NCBI GenBank assembly: GCA_040881985.1 | Contig: JBBECE010000014.1 | Location: forward strand, 65,595 to 129,594 | Length of the DNA stretch: 64,000 bases | DNA from: JBBECE01 sp040881985 | Lineage (GTDB): Bacteria; Pseudomonadota; Alphaproteobacteria; Rhizobiales; Devosiaceae | Reading direction: 5' to 3' | Part shown: one piece after another, positions 41,449 to 51,100 of the stretch | Position numbering within the stretch: position 1 is the stretch's first letter | How the letters are laid out: each line of letters opens with the position of its first letter | The notes under the pieces: model-generated | Seen by the model: only the letters and a program-made list of their open reading frames with translations | What the model was told of the DNA's origin: nothing | Database searches by the model: none | Made by a program: the position numbers and the translations under genes

Positions 41449-41889
41449 ATGAAGACGGCGTTGGCTATTCGCCTCGGGCTTTTGTTGCCGCTGGTTGCGG
41501 CGCTGTGGCTGGCCGCGGCGCGGGCCGAGGACGGGGCGCCCGATCCGGCCGCCTGGCAGGAGGTGATCAGCGGCCAGATCGAAGCATTCCGCCAGGGGCA
41601 CGATGCAGTCGCGCTGTTTTATGCGGGGGCGCTTTTCCGCCGCGCCTATTCCGACCCCGCCGCCTTCGTCGAATCGATCCGGGTTTCGGGCTATGCGGCG
41701 ATCATCGATTCGGTCGCCCACAGCTTCGGCGGCTTCGAGCTGATCTCCGAGGACGCTGTCCTGCAGATTGTCACCTTCGACGGCGGGGATCTGCATTCCT
41801 ACCGGGCGCTCTACCAGCTCGATCTCGAGGACCAGGGCTGGCGGGTGCAGGGGGTAATGCTGCGGGAAATTCCCGGCGTCCATATCTAG
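41449..41889 (+). CDS. DUF4864-like exported protein
   Basis: 146 residues from ATG 41449 with AAAAGGAG upstream. Signal peptide (ALAIRLGLLLPLVAALWLAAARA). Mature part: WQEVISGQIEAFRQGHDAVALFYAGALFRRAY, then alternating strands ending QLDLEDQGWRVQGVML. This is the NTF2-like DUF4864 pattern (ISxQIxAFrxxDxxxAFxxAsP). Role unknown. Followed by the aspartate aminotransferase gene. Confidence 0.75.
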   Translation: MKTALAIRLGLLLPLVAALWLAAARAEDGAPDPAAWQEVISGQIEAFRQGHDAVALFYAGALFRRAYSDPAAFVESIRVSGYAAIIDSVAHSFGGFELISEDAVLQIVTFDGGDLHSYRALYQLDLEDQGWRVQGVMLREIPGVHI

Positions 41890-41978
41890 GCCGGGTCTGC
41901 GGCCGTCGGCTTGCGCGGGCCGGGGGCCGGGGATACAAGGGGCGCCGCGTTTTAACCCCCCTTTCCGGTTGAGCCAAA

Positions 41979-43181
41979 ATGCCGATGATCTCCCAGGCGC
42001 TGCAGCGCGTGCGGCCGTCCGCCACCATGACCATCACCCAGCTGGCGCGCGAGAAGCAGGCGCTCGGCGACGACGTCATCCAGTTGAGCGCCGGCGAGCC
42101 CGACTTCGACACGCCCGAGCATATCAAGCAGGCGGCGATCCGGGCGCTCGCGGCGGGCAAGACCAAGTATACCGCCGTCGACGGCATCCCCGAGCTCAAG
42201 CAAGCGGTCGCCGCGAAGTTCCGGCGCGACAACGGGCTGACCGTGCCCGTCAGCCAGGTCTCGGTCGGCGTCGGGGGCAAGCAGATCATTTTCAATGCCC
42301 TCGTCGCGACGCTCGATCCGGGCGACGAGGTGATCATCCCGGCGCCCTATTGGGTGAGTTATCCGGAGATCGTGCGGCTGGCGGGAGCGACCCCGGTCAC
42401 CGTCGAGGCGGGCGCGCATCAGGGGTTCCGGATTTCGCCGCAGCAGTTGCGTGCCGCGATCACCGAGCGGACCAAATGGCTGATCCTCAACTCGCCCGGC
42501 AACCCTTCGGGGACGGCGTACACTTATGCCCAGCTCAAGGGGCTCGCCGATGTGCTGGTCGGCCATCCGCAGGTGCATATCCTCACCGACGACATTTACG
42601 AGCACCTGATCTACGGGGAGAGCGAGTTCGCCACCATCGCCCAGGTCGAGCCGAAGCTGATGGGGCGGACGGTGACAGTGAACGGGGTCTCGAAAGCCTA
42701 TTCGATGACCGGCTGGCGGATCGGTTACGCGGCGGCGCCCGAATGGCTGGTCGGGGCGATGCGCAAGCTGATGGGCCAGTCGACCTCCAACCCCTGTTCG
42801 ATCGCGCAATGGGCGGCGGTCGAGGCGCTGAACGGGCCGCAGGAGTTTCTCGACGATTGGCGGGCGACCTTCAAGAAGCGGCGCGACTACATGGTCGAGC
42901 GGCTGAACGCGATTTCGGGGCTGACGTGCCGGACCCCGGACGGGGCGTTCTACGTCTTTCCCTCCTGCGAGGGAGTGATGGGGTCGCGGACGCCGGGCGG
43001 CAAGCGGATCGAGACCGACGAGGATTTTGTCCTGGCGCTGCTCGAAGAGGCGAATGTCGCGGCGGTGCATGGGGCGGCATTCGGGCTCAGCCCGCACCTC
43101 AGGATCTCCTACGCGACCTCGATGGAGGCGCTGGAAAAAGCCTGCGACCGGATCGATAGTTTCTGCGCCTCGCTCGACTGA
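41979..43181 (+). CDS. aatA: Aspartate aminotransferase
   Basis: Interconverts aspartate/2-oxoglutarate and oxaloacetate/glutamate. 400 residues, class I PLP transaminase (subgroup I-gamma of rhizobia and Thermus). Text: IQLSAGEPDFDTPEHIKQAA, LNSPGNPSGTAYT, TDDIYEHLIYG, the PLP lysine in GVSKAYSMTGWRIGYA, and the substrate Arg near PHLRISYATS. It neighbours the sRNA/LysR region in the same way as in other Hyphomicrobiales. Confidence 0.95.
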   Translation: MPMISQALQRVRPSATMTITQLAREKQALGDDVIQLSAGEPDFDTPEHIKQAAIRALAAGKTKYTAVDGIPELKQAVAAKFRRDNGLTVPVSQVSVGVGGKQIIFNALVATLDPGDEVIIPAPYWVSYPEIVRLAGATPVTVEAGAHQGFRISPQQLRAAITERTKWLILNSPGNPSGTAYTYAQLKGLADVLVGHPQVHILTDDIYEHLIYGESEFATIAQVEPKLMGRTVTVNGVSKAYSMTGWRIGYAAAPEWLVGAMRKLMGQSTSNPCSIAQWAAVEALNGPQEFLDDWRATFKKRRDYMVERLNAISGLTCRTPDGAFYVFPSCEGVMGSRTPGGKRIETDEDFVLALLEEANVAAVHGAAFGLSPHLRISYATSMEALEKACDRIDSFCASLD

Positions 43182-43343
43182 GCGGCATCACGGGAACGCT
43201 CATTTCAGCATCGCCGGTTCTCGGCCAGCGGGCGCTCAACCGGGCGACGCTCGCCCGGCAGATGCTGCTCGGCTAGTCTTTAAGGCGGCCGAAAGTTGCT
43301 GGCGAGGTCAGGTTTTCCGAATAGTTCGAGCGCAGGACACAAG

Positions 43344-43475
43344 AAAAAGGCTCCGCCCGATGGACGGAGCCCAGGATTGGGGAAGACCCTAATCGCTTTA
43401 GTGTGGCAGGTGGCCCAGGGAGGAGGAGAGGGCTTCCCGCCGGTATCGTAACGGGGTCGAAGGAGGAGGAAACGA
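43344..43475 (-). ncRNA. Candidate AbcR-like sRNA, copy distal to lysR
   Basis: Minus-strand transcript inferred from an intrinsic terminator: GGCTCCG (43365-43371 side) to CGGAGCC with loop TCCATCGGG, then TTTTT (43348-43344). Upstream on the same strand are two pyrimidine blocks, CTCTCCTCCTCCC (about 43430-43418) and TTTCCTCCTCCTTC (about 43472-43459), of the anti-Shine-Dalgarno kind. The 5' end is a guess. The place, between aatA and a LsrB/VtlR-type lysR, is where the tandem AbcR1/AbcR2 (alpha-r15) sRNAs occur in rhizobia as I recall it. No convincing protein is encoded in 43182-43805. Confidence 0.5.
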
Positions 43476-43600
43476 CGCCCGCCCGATGGGTTGAAGATAA
43501 GCTCGCCGGGCCGGTCGGCAAGTGCCGATGTTTCATGGGTACCGTGCATTTTGTGCAAGGGCAGCAGGAGGTCGCGGGGGAAACTTTGCGAGAAACTTCA

Positions 43601-43710
43601 AGAAAGAGGCTCCGCCCGAGGGGAGAGCGGAGCCCGATCTAGAGGTCGATCCTCTGAGCAGGGGAAGCGCGGGCCAAGGGAGGAGGAGGAAATGGCGCCG
43701 AGCCGCCGTG
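43601..43710 (-). ncRNA. Candidate AbcR-like sRNA, copy proximal to lysR
   Basis: Second minus-strand candidate: terminator GGCTCCGC-TCTCCCCTCGG-GCGGAGCC (43634-43608) followed by TCTTTCTT, with TTTCCTCCTCCTCCCTTGGCC upstream (about 43692-43672, quoted in part). It shares the terminator stem and the CCTCCTCCC block with the other copy, so they are probably related by duplication. The 5' end is estimated. Confidence 0.5.
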
Positions 43711-43805
43711 CTGCTGCCCAACATCGCATCACGCGCTTTGCGCTGCCATATCTTTAGGCGCATACCAGCCATACAGCTGATGCATGGATAGGGCAGGCCC
43801 GCGCC

Positions 43806-44699
43806 CTAAAACGCCCAGTCGCGGGCCTTTGCGACGAGGAAATCCCGGAACACGCCGACGCGTTTCGAGGAGCGCAGCGCCGGCGGATAGACGAAATAGG
43901 ACTCGAATTCCGGCAGTTTCAGATCGCTGAGAATGCGGACGAGCGTTGGCTCTCCCTCGACGATATAGTCGGGGAGCATCGAAATCCCGATGTCCTGGCG
44001 GGTCGCCTGCACCATGCCGTAGATGGCGTTGACCCTGAGCGCCGGCTGGCGAATCGTCCCGTCGTCGCGGCCGATATGTTCGAGATAGTTCACTTCGCTC
44101 AGATAGGAGGGCACCGGCTCGCCGAAGGTGATGATCCGGTGGCGGTCGAGATCGTCGATGGTTTTCGGGGTGCCGTGCTCGGCGAGATATTTCTTCGAGG
44201 CGAAGATGTGGAAGTGAACGGTGAACAGCTTGCGCTGGATCATCTCGGACTGGTTCGGCCGGTGCAGCCGGATCGCCACGTCAGCCTCGCGCATGGCCAG
44301 ATCGAGTTCGGCGTCGTTGAGTTTGATCTCGAGCTGGATCGACGGATAGAGGACAATGAATTCGTGGATGCGCGAGGTAAGCCAGGTCGAGCCGAACCCG
44401 ACCGTGGTGGTCACCGACAGGTTGCCCGACGGCTCGTCGCGCGCCTCCGACATGGCGGTTTCGACCGATTGCAGGTCCCAGGCCATGCGGTGGGCGGTAC
44501 GGAAGAGCTGCTCGCCGACTTCGGTCAAGACCAGCCCGCGGGCGTGGCGGATGAAGAGCTTGAGGCCGAGATCTGCCTCGAGCGCCGAAATCTGGCGGGA
44601 GACCGCCGACTGGCTCATCGAGAGCTTTTCCCCGGCATGGGTGAAGCTGCCGGCCTCGGCGGCGGCGTGGAAAATCCGCAACTTGTCCCAGTCGAACAT
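43806..44699 (-). CDS. LysR-family regulator, LsrB/VtlR type
   Basis: 297 residues. N-terminal winged HTH: FDWDKLRIFHAAAEAGSFTHAGEKL, SMSQSAVSRQISALEADLG, FIRHARGLVLTEVGE; C-terminal periplasmic-binding-like effector domain with a Cys-poor pocket. The text is very close to LsrB of Sinorhizobium and VtlR of Brucella, which control oxidative-stress/surface functions and activate an AbcR sRNA. Next to trxB as in rhizobia. Regulation of the adjacent sRNA candidates is inferred from that precedent. Confidence 0.9.
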   Translation of the reverse strand: MFDWDKLRIFHAAAEAGSFTHAGEKLSMSQSAVSRQISALEADLGLKLFIRHARGLVLTEVGEQLFRTAHRMAWDLQSVETAMSEARDEPSGNLSVTTTVGFGSTWLTSRIHEFIVLYPSIQLEIKLNDAELDLAMREADVAIRLHRPNQSEMIQRKLFTVHFHIFASKKYLAEHGTPKTIDDLDRHRIITFGEPVPSYLSEVNYLEHIGRDDGTIRQPALRVNAIYGMVQATRQDIGISMLPDYIVEGEPTLVRILSDLKLPEFESYFVYPPALRSSKRVGVFRDFLVAKARDWAF

Positions 44700-44725
44700 C
44701 GGCCGGGTCTCCCTCTCGCTTCGGA

Positions 44726-45676
44726 CTACTGGGCCGCTTCGGCGAGGTTGTGGGCGGCGAGATATTTCTCCGCTTCCAGCGCCGCCATGCAGCCGAGGCC
44801 CGCGGCGGTGACCGCCTGGCGATAGACGTCGTCGGTCACGTCGCCCGCCGCGTAAACGCCCGGAATCGAGGTGGCCGTCGAGTACGGCGCGGTGACGATA
44901 TAGCCGCCATGCTTCATCTCGAGCTGGCCTTCAAAAAGCGAAGTCGCCGGGACATGGCCGATCGAAACGAAGATACCGCTAACCGGCAGCTCGAACGCTA
45001 CCCCGGTCGAAACGTTCCGGAGCCTGGCGCCGGTGACGGCGGGCGGCGCGTCGGTGCCGACGACGTCAACGAGCACGGTGTTCCAGAGAACCTCGATCTT
45101 CTTGTGCTTGAAGAGACGCGCCTGCAGGATTCGCTCGGCGCGGAATTCGTCGCGGCGGTGGATGACGGTCACCTTGCTGGCGAAATTGGTCAGGAACAGC
45201 GCTTCCTCGACAGCGGTGTTGCCGCCCCCGACAACGAGCACATGCCGGTCGCGGAAGAAGAAGCCGTCGCAGGTCGCACAGGCCGAGACGCCATGGCCGC
45301 GATATTTCTGCTCGGAGGGCAGCCCCAGCCATTTCGCCTGGGCGCCGGTCGCGATGATGACCGAATCGGCGGTGTGGACGGCGCCGCTGTCCCCGGTCAG
45401 CCGGAACGGGCGGGCCGAAAGATCGGCGGCGGCGATCGCCTCGTTGACGATTTTGGTGCCGACGTGGGTCGCCTGCGCCTGCATCTGCTGCATCAGCCAC
45501 GGACCCTGAATGACGTCGGCGAAGCCGGGATAGTTCTCGACGTCGGTGGTAATGTTGAGTTGGCCGCCCGGCTCGGTGCCGGTGTAAAGGACCGGCTCGA
45601 GCATGGCGCGCGCGGCATAGATGGCGGCAGTGTAGCCGGCCGGGCCTGACCCGATGATGACGACGCGAGCGTGCAT
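44726..45676 (-). CDS. trxB: Thioredoxin-disulfide reductase
   Basis: NADPH-dependent flavoenzyme that keeps thioredoxin reduced. 316 residues from ATG 45676. FAD motif VVIIGSGPAGYTAAIYAARA (in part), redox-active SACATCDGFFF, NADPH motif VLVVGGGNTAVEEALFL, and the C-terminal GVYAAGDVTDDVYRQAV. An upstream frame extension of 22 codons is not used. Followed by the LysR gene 26 bases downstream, probably one transcript. Confidence 0.97.
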   Translation of the reverse strand: MHARVVIIGSGPAGYTAAIYAARAMLEPVLYTGTEPGGQLNITTDVENYPGFADVIQGPWLMQQMQAQATHVGTKIVNEAIAAADLSARPFRLTGDSGAVHTADSVIIATGAQAKWLGLPSEQKYRGHGVSACATCDGFFFRDRHVLVVGGGNTAVEEALFLTNFASKVTVIHRRDEFRAERILQARLFKHKKIEVLWNTVLVDVVGTDAPPAVTGARLRNVSTGVAFELPVSGIFVSIGHVPATSLFEGQLEMKHGGYIVTAPYSTATSIPGVYAAGDVTDDVYRQAVTAAGLGCMAALEAEKYLAAHNLAEAAQ

Positions 45677-45767
45677 GGGAGGACTCCGGAAAAAGGGGCG
45701 CTGGCCCCACGCATCCATCGGGCCGGCGGCGGAAATGCTCATGCCGCCGGCAAGGGAAATTAGAGCG

Positions 45768-46241
45768 CTACCTGAAACTGACCTTCAATATCGCGAAGCC
45801 GCGTGGCCCGCCGGGCGCCGCGACCTCGATCGATTCGCCGACCGCCTTGCCGATCAGCGCCCGGGCGATCGGCGAGGAGATGGAAATCCGGCCCTGCGAA
45901 ACGTCCGCCTCCTGGTCGCCGACGATCATGTAGGTTTTCTTCTCGCCGGAATCCTCGTCGGCCAGAGAGACGGTAGCGCCGAATTTGACGGTCTTGCCGC
46001 CGAGCTTGGAGACATCGATCACCTCGGCCAGCGCCAGGATCGATTCGAGATCGGCGATGCGGCCCTCATTGTGGCCCTGCTGCTCCTTGGCGGCGTGGTA
46101 TTCGGCGTTTTCGCTCAAATCGCCATGGCCACGGGCGTCGGAGATCGCCAGGATGATGCGCGGACGCTCCTCGGAGACGCGACGGCGCCATTCGGCGCTG
46201 AGCGCGGCGTGGCCGTCGGCGGTCATGGGTATCTTGTCCAT
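45768..46241 (-). CDS. greA: Transcription elongation factor GreA
   Basis: Rescues backtracked RNA polymerase by stimulating transcript cleavage. 157 residues from ATG 46241. N-terminal coiled coil with the acidic tip: ISDARGHGDLSENAEYHAAKE contains the catalytic Asp/Glu pair (DLSENAEY). C-terminal FKBP-like domain: VSLADEDSGEKKTYMIVGDQEAD, SPIARALIGKAVGESI. Upstream of trxB on the same strand. Confidence 0.96.
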   Translation of the reverse strand: MDKIPMTADGHAALSAEWRRRVSEERPRIILAISDARGHGDLSENAEYHAAKEQQGHNEGRIADLESILALAEVIDVSKLGGKTVKFGATVSLADEDSGEKKTYMIVGDQEADVSQGRISISSPIARALIGKAVGESIEVAAPGGPRGFAILKVSFR

Positions 46242-46496
46242 TTCGGCCCTCCATGCGTCGTGCGGTCGGGGCGCGGCCCCTTTTTGGCCGGCGCCGGACA
46301 ATAAAAAAACCGGCCTGTCGAGTAACTCTCCAAGCCGACGGCTCATTCGCTGCCGCCGATCTTAGCCAAGAATCGCCGCTTCTTTAAGGGGAATCTGGCC
46401 GCGGCACACAGGGCCGAAGCGGCGCGAGGAGCCGTTCACAGTTTGGTGTTGGGCGGAGATATTTCAAGTGCCCCGGTTATTTGCTTTGCTGGCGTC

Positions 46497-47636
46497 ATGT
46501 GCGCGGCGAGCCGAACCCTGGCCGGATTGCTGGTGCTGGCGGCGGCGGCGTTGCTGACGGCTGGCGCGGCCGGCCAGAGTATCGAGACCAGCGCCGGGCC
46601 GGTGACCGCCGAAATCGTCGCCTCCGGCCTCTCCCACCCCTGGGCTCTGGCGTTCCTGCCTGATGGCGGGCTTCTCGTCACCGAGCGGCCGGGGCGGCTG
46701 CGGATCGTCCGAGGGGGGCGTGCGGGCGAGCCGATCGAAGGGGTGCCGGAGGTCTGGGCCAACGGGCAGGGCGGACTGCTGGACGTGGTGCTCGCGCCCG
46801 ATTTTGCACAGTCGGGGCGGCTCTACCTCACCTTTGCGGAGCCCGGGCCGGGTGGGGCGGGGACAGCGGTGATGGCGGCAACTTTGGCGATCGAGGACGA
46901 CACCGGCCATTTGACCGATCAACAGGTCATCTTCCGGATGAACCGGTTCACCCAGCGGGGCCAGCATTTCGGCTCGCGGATCGCCATCGCGCCGGACGGC
47001 AATCTGTTCGTCACTCTCGGCGAGCGCGGCGAAATGGACCGGGCGCAGGATATCAACGACCTGGCGGGCGGGGTGGTCCGGATCCGGCCGGATGGGTCGA
47101 TCCCCTCCGATAATCCTTTCGTCGGGCGCGACGGGGCGGACGAATTCTGGTCGGTCGGGCATCGCAACCCGCAAGGCGCGGCGATCCGGCCGAGCGACGG
47201 TTCGCTCTGGACGGTCGAGCACGCGGCGATGGGCGGGGACGAGGTCAACCGGCCGCTAAAGGGCCTCAACTATGGCTGGCCGGTCATCACCTACGGGCGC
47301 AACTATGGCGGGGAGAAGATCGGGGTGGGGACCGAAGCGCCCGGCTACGAGCAGCCGGTCCATTACTGGGATCCCTCGATCGCCCCGTCGGGCATGGCCT
47401 TCTACGACGGCGATCTTTTCCCCGAATGGCAAGGCGACCTGCTGGTCGGGGCACTGAAGTTCGAGCTTTTGGTGCGGCTCGAACTCGACGGCGACAAGGT
47501 GGTCGCGGAGGAGCGGCTTGTCGCCGGCGCGTTCGGCCGGATCAGGGACGTGCGGGCCGGCCCGGACGGGGCGATCTATCTCGTCACCGACGAAGATCCG
47601 GGCGTCGTGGTGCGGATTGCGCCTTCGGGGCAGTAG
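46497..47636 (+). CDS. PQQ-dependent aldose sugar dehydrogenase-like protein
   Basis: 379 residues from ATG 46497; exported (SRTLAGLLVLAAAALLTAGAAG). Six-bladed beta-propeller of the soluble glucose dehydrogenase/YliI family: GLSHPWALAFLPDGGLLVTERPG, MNRFTQRGQHFGSRIAIAPDG, SVGHRNPQGAAI, NYGWPVITYG, HYWDPSIAPSGMAFY. Oxidises aldoses in the periplasm with PQQ. No PQQ biosynthesis gene is in the window. A TTG 54 bases upstream extends the frame but spoils the signal peptide. Confidence 0.92.
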   Translation: MCAASRTLAGLLVLAAAALLTAGAAGQSIETSAGPVTAEIVASGLSHPWALAFLPDGGLLVTERPGRLRIVRGGRAGEPIEGVPEVWANGQGGLLDVVLAPDFAQSGRLYLTFAEPGPGGAGTAVMAATLAIEDDTGHLTDQQVIFRMNRFTQRGQHFGSRIAIAPDGNLFVTLGERGEMDRAQDINDLAGGVVRIRPDGSIPSDNPFVGRDGADEFWSVGHRNPQGAAIRPSDGSLWTVEHAAMGGDEVNRPLKGLNYGWPVITYGRNYGGEKIGVGTEAPGYEQPVHYWDPSIAPSGMAFYDGDLFPEWQGDLLVGALKFELLVRLELDGDKVVAEERLVAGAFGRIRDVRAGPDGAIYLVTDEDPGVVVRIAPSGQ

Positions 47637-47665
47637 AAAAGAAAACGGCGCCCCGCGGGACGCCG
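47637..47665 (-). terminator. Intrinsic terminator of the cold-shock gene
   Basis: On the minus strand CGGCGTCC-CGCG-GGGCGCCG with one G-U pair, then TTTTCTTTTC. It lies 26 bases after the csp stop and may also serve the converging sugar dehydrogenase gene. Confidence 0.75.
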
Positions 47666-47690
47666 TGTCCTTGTTGACTGGCGAGGCCGT

Positions 47691-47903
47691 TCAGTCGGCC
47701 GAGCTGAGATGGTCGGCGGCGGACTTGCCGGTCCGCTTGTCCTGGACGATTTCGTAACTGACCTTTTGACCCTCGTCGAGCTTGGACATGCCCGAGCGCT
47801 CCACTGCGGAAATATGCACGAAGACATCGGCGCCGCCTTCATCGGGCTGGATGAAGCCATAGCCCTTTTGGCCGTTGAACCACTTGACGGTTCCTCTAGG
47901 CAT
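47691..47903 (-). CDS. Cold-shock protein
   Basis: 70-residue single CSD domain: RNP1 KGYGFIQPD and RNP2 VFVHISAV are intact (GTVKWFNGQKGYGFI). RNA chaperone. AAAGGAAC lies eight bases before the ATG. The 200-base stretch 47904-48104 between it and carB's end holds no other gene; part is probably the long 5' leader common to csp genes. Confidence 0.96.
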   Translation of the reverse strand: MPRGTVKWFNGQKGYGFIQPDEGGADVFVHISAVERSGMSKLDEGQKVSYEIVQDKRTGKSAADHLSSAD

Positions 47904-48104
47904 GTTTGTAGTTCCTTTCGCGAAATACCGACATTACATGGCCCCGCCTTTCGGCACGACCGTTCAGATCGAAACAATCGAGGGGAAACGTCAGCAGTCG
48001 CGAGTAAAGCATCGCGTGGCCCGGTCGCTCGGCCTCATGTTCGACCCCCGATTTATAAGGCGGTTGGCCGGCGCTGGCAATGGCGGGGTGGGGGCACGGG
48101 GCGG

Positions 48105-51100
48105 TCACGCCGCGAAATAGTCCTGCAGCGATCTCACCCCTAACTGCCCGGCTCGGCAGGCAAAAATGCCCTCGACCGCGGCGATGGCGCCGGGAATCGT
48201 GGTGTAATAGGGGATTTTTCCCATCAGCGCGGCGCGCCTCAAGTCGCGGCTATCGAGGAGCGCCTGGGTGCCCTCGGTGGTGTTGATGACGAGCTGGACT
48301 TCCCCGTTCTTCATCGAATCGACGATATGCGGGCGCCCCTCCAGCACCTTGTTGACGATGGCGCATTGAATGCCCTCGGCGGCGAGGTGTTTTTGCGTGC
48401 CGCGGGTGGCGATGATCCTGAACCCGCCCGCGACCAGCTGACGCACGGCTTGAGTGATCGCCTTCTTGTCGCGGTCCTTGACCGAGACGAAGGCGGTGCC
48501 TTCGAGCGGCACCTTGGTGCCCCCGGCGACCTGCGATTTGGCGAAGGCCGTCGCGAAATCGGTGTCGAGCCCGATGACTTCGCCGGTCGAGCGCATTTCC
48601 GGGCCGAGCAATGTGTCGACGCCGGGAAAGCGGGCGAAGGGAAAGACCGCTTCCTTGATCCCGATATGTTTCAGCGCCTTGTCTTTCAGGGTGAAGCTCG
48701 CGAGCTTCTCGCCGGCCATGATCCGCGCGCCGATTTTGGCGATCGGCTCGCCGGTCACCTTGGCGACGAACGGCACGGTCCGCGAGGCGCGCGGGTTGAC
48801 TTCGAGGACATAGATGACGCCGTTCTTGATGGCATATTGCACATTCATCAGCCCGCCGACTTTTAGCGCCAGCGCCAGCTCGGTCGTCTGACGGCGGAGC
48901 TCGGCGATGGTCTCGGCAGAAAGCGTGTGCGGGGGCAGCACGCAGGCCGAGTCGCCCGAATGGATGCCCGCCTCCTCGATATGCTCCATGATGCCGGCGA
49001 TGAAGACGGTCTCGCCGTCGCAGAGGCAATCGACGTCGATCTCGGTCGCTTCGTCGAGAAACGAGTCGAACAGCAGCGGGTTCGAGGCGATCACCGAATT
49101 GATCTGGCCGGTCTTGTCGTTCGGATATTTGTGCCGGATGTCGGGAGGGACAAGCCCGGTGAGCGTTGACTGCACATAGGCTTCGAAGGCCTCGGGCGAA
49201 TGGACGATCGCCATCGCCCGCCCGCCGAGCACATGAGACGGGCGAATAATCAGCGGATAGGTCAGCTTGCCGGCAACGATCCGCGCCTGTTCGAGCGAAT
49301 AGGCGATGCCGTTGGCGGGCTGGGCGAGGCCGAGCCGGTGCAGCAACTTGTGGAAGCGGTCGCGGTCCTCGGCGAGGTCGATTGCGTCGGGCTGGGTGCC
49401 GAGAATCCGCGCCCCGGCATTCTGCACCGCCTCGGCAAGCCCGAGCGGAGTTTGCCCGCCAAACTGGACGATCACTCCGACAAGGGTTCCGGCGGCCTGT
49501 TCGGCCTTGAGGATTTCAATCACGTCTTCTTCGGTCAGGGGCTCGAAATAGAGCCTGTCCGAAGTGTCGTAGTCGGTCGACACGGTCTCGGGATTGCAAT
49601 TGACCATGATCGTCTCATAGCCCGCTTCCGACAGCGCGTAGGCGGCGTGGCAACAGCAATAGTCGAATTCGATGCCTTGGCCGATCCGGTTCGGCCCGCC
49701 CCCGAGAATGATCACTTTCTTCGCATCGGTCGGCCGCGCCTCGTCGGCGGGGTGTCCGGCGAACGGGCTCTCGTAGGTCGAATACATATAGGCGGTCGGG
49801 GCCTCGAACTCGGCGGCGCAAGTATCGATGCGCTTGAAGACCGGAACGACGCCGAGTTTGCCGCGCAGCCGCGCGACGTCGGCGGCGGTTTTACCGGTCA
49901 GCTCGGCAAGCCGGGCGTCGGAAAAGCCCAAGGATTTGAGCATCCGCAATGTCGGAGCGGTCTCGGGCAGGCCGTTGTCGCGAATCTTTTGTTCCATCTC
50001 CACGAGGTCGCGGACCTGGGCGATGAACCACCGGTCGATCCGGCAGGCTTCGTGGATTTCCTCGTCGTCGATGCCGAGCCGCATGGCTTCGGCAAGCAGC
50101 AACAGCCGGTTGGGGGTTGCGACCGACAGCGCGGCGCGGATGGCGTTGCGGTCGTCGCCCTGGCCGAGCCCGGGAATGTCAATCTCGTTGAGGCCGGTCA
50201 GCCCCGTCTCGAGCGAGCGCAGCGCCTTCTGCAGGCTCTCGGCAAAGGTCCGCCCGATCGCCATGACCTCGCCGACCGATTTCATCGAAGTGGTCAGGCG
50301 ATTGGAGGCGCCGGGGAACTTCTCGAAGGCGAAGCGCGGCAGCTTGACGACGACGTAGTCAATCGCCGGCTCGAACGAGGCCGGGGTCGCCCCGCCGGTG
50401 ATATCGTTTTCGAGTTCGTCGAGGGTGTAGCCGACGGCGAGCCGCGCCGCGACTTTCGCAATCGGAAAGCCGGTGGCCTTCGACGCCAGCGCCGACGAGC
50501 GCGAGACGCGGGGGTTCATTTCGATGACGACGAGCCGCCCGTCCTCGGGATTGACCGCGAACTGGACGTTCGAGCCGCCGGTCTCGACCCCGATCTCGCG
50601 CAACACCGCGATCGCCGCGTCGCGCATCATCTGGTATTCCTTGTCGGTCAGGGTCAGCGCCGGGGCGACGGTGATCGAGTCGCCCGTATGCACGCCCATC
50701 GGGTCGATGTTTTCGATCGAGCAGACGATGATGCAGTTGTCCGCCTTGTCGCGGACGACCTCCATCTCGAATTCCTTCCAGCCGAGCACGGACTCCTCGA
50801 CCAGCACTTCGCTCGTCGGCGAGGCGTCGATGCCGGTCAGCACCATTTCGTAGAGTTCCTCGAGCGTATAGGCGATCCCGCCGCCGGTTCCGCCAAGCGT
50901 GAACGACGGCCGGACGATCGCCGGCAGGCCGGTGACTTTCGAGGCATCGAGCGCCTGCAACTGCGCCGAGAGGCGATGCTCCTCGCGGCGGAGTCTTTCC
51001 CCTTCGGCCCAGAGCTTTTCGAAGGCGGCGAGTTGCGCAGAATCGCCGGCGACGGCGGCGAGCCTGCTCTGGTGCTCGGCGAGGAAGCGCTGCTTCAGGT

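Noticed and set aside
43273..43558. Small minus-strand proteins between aatA and lysR
   Set aside because: Ser/Pro/Arg-rich frames crossing the terminator hairpin; the DNA is better explained by small RNAs.
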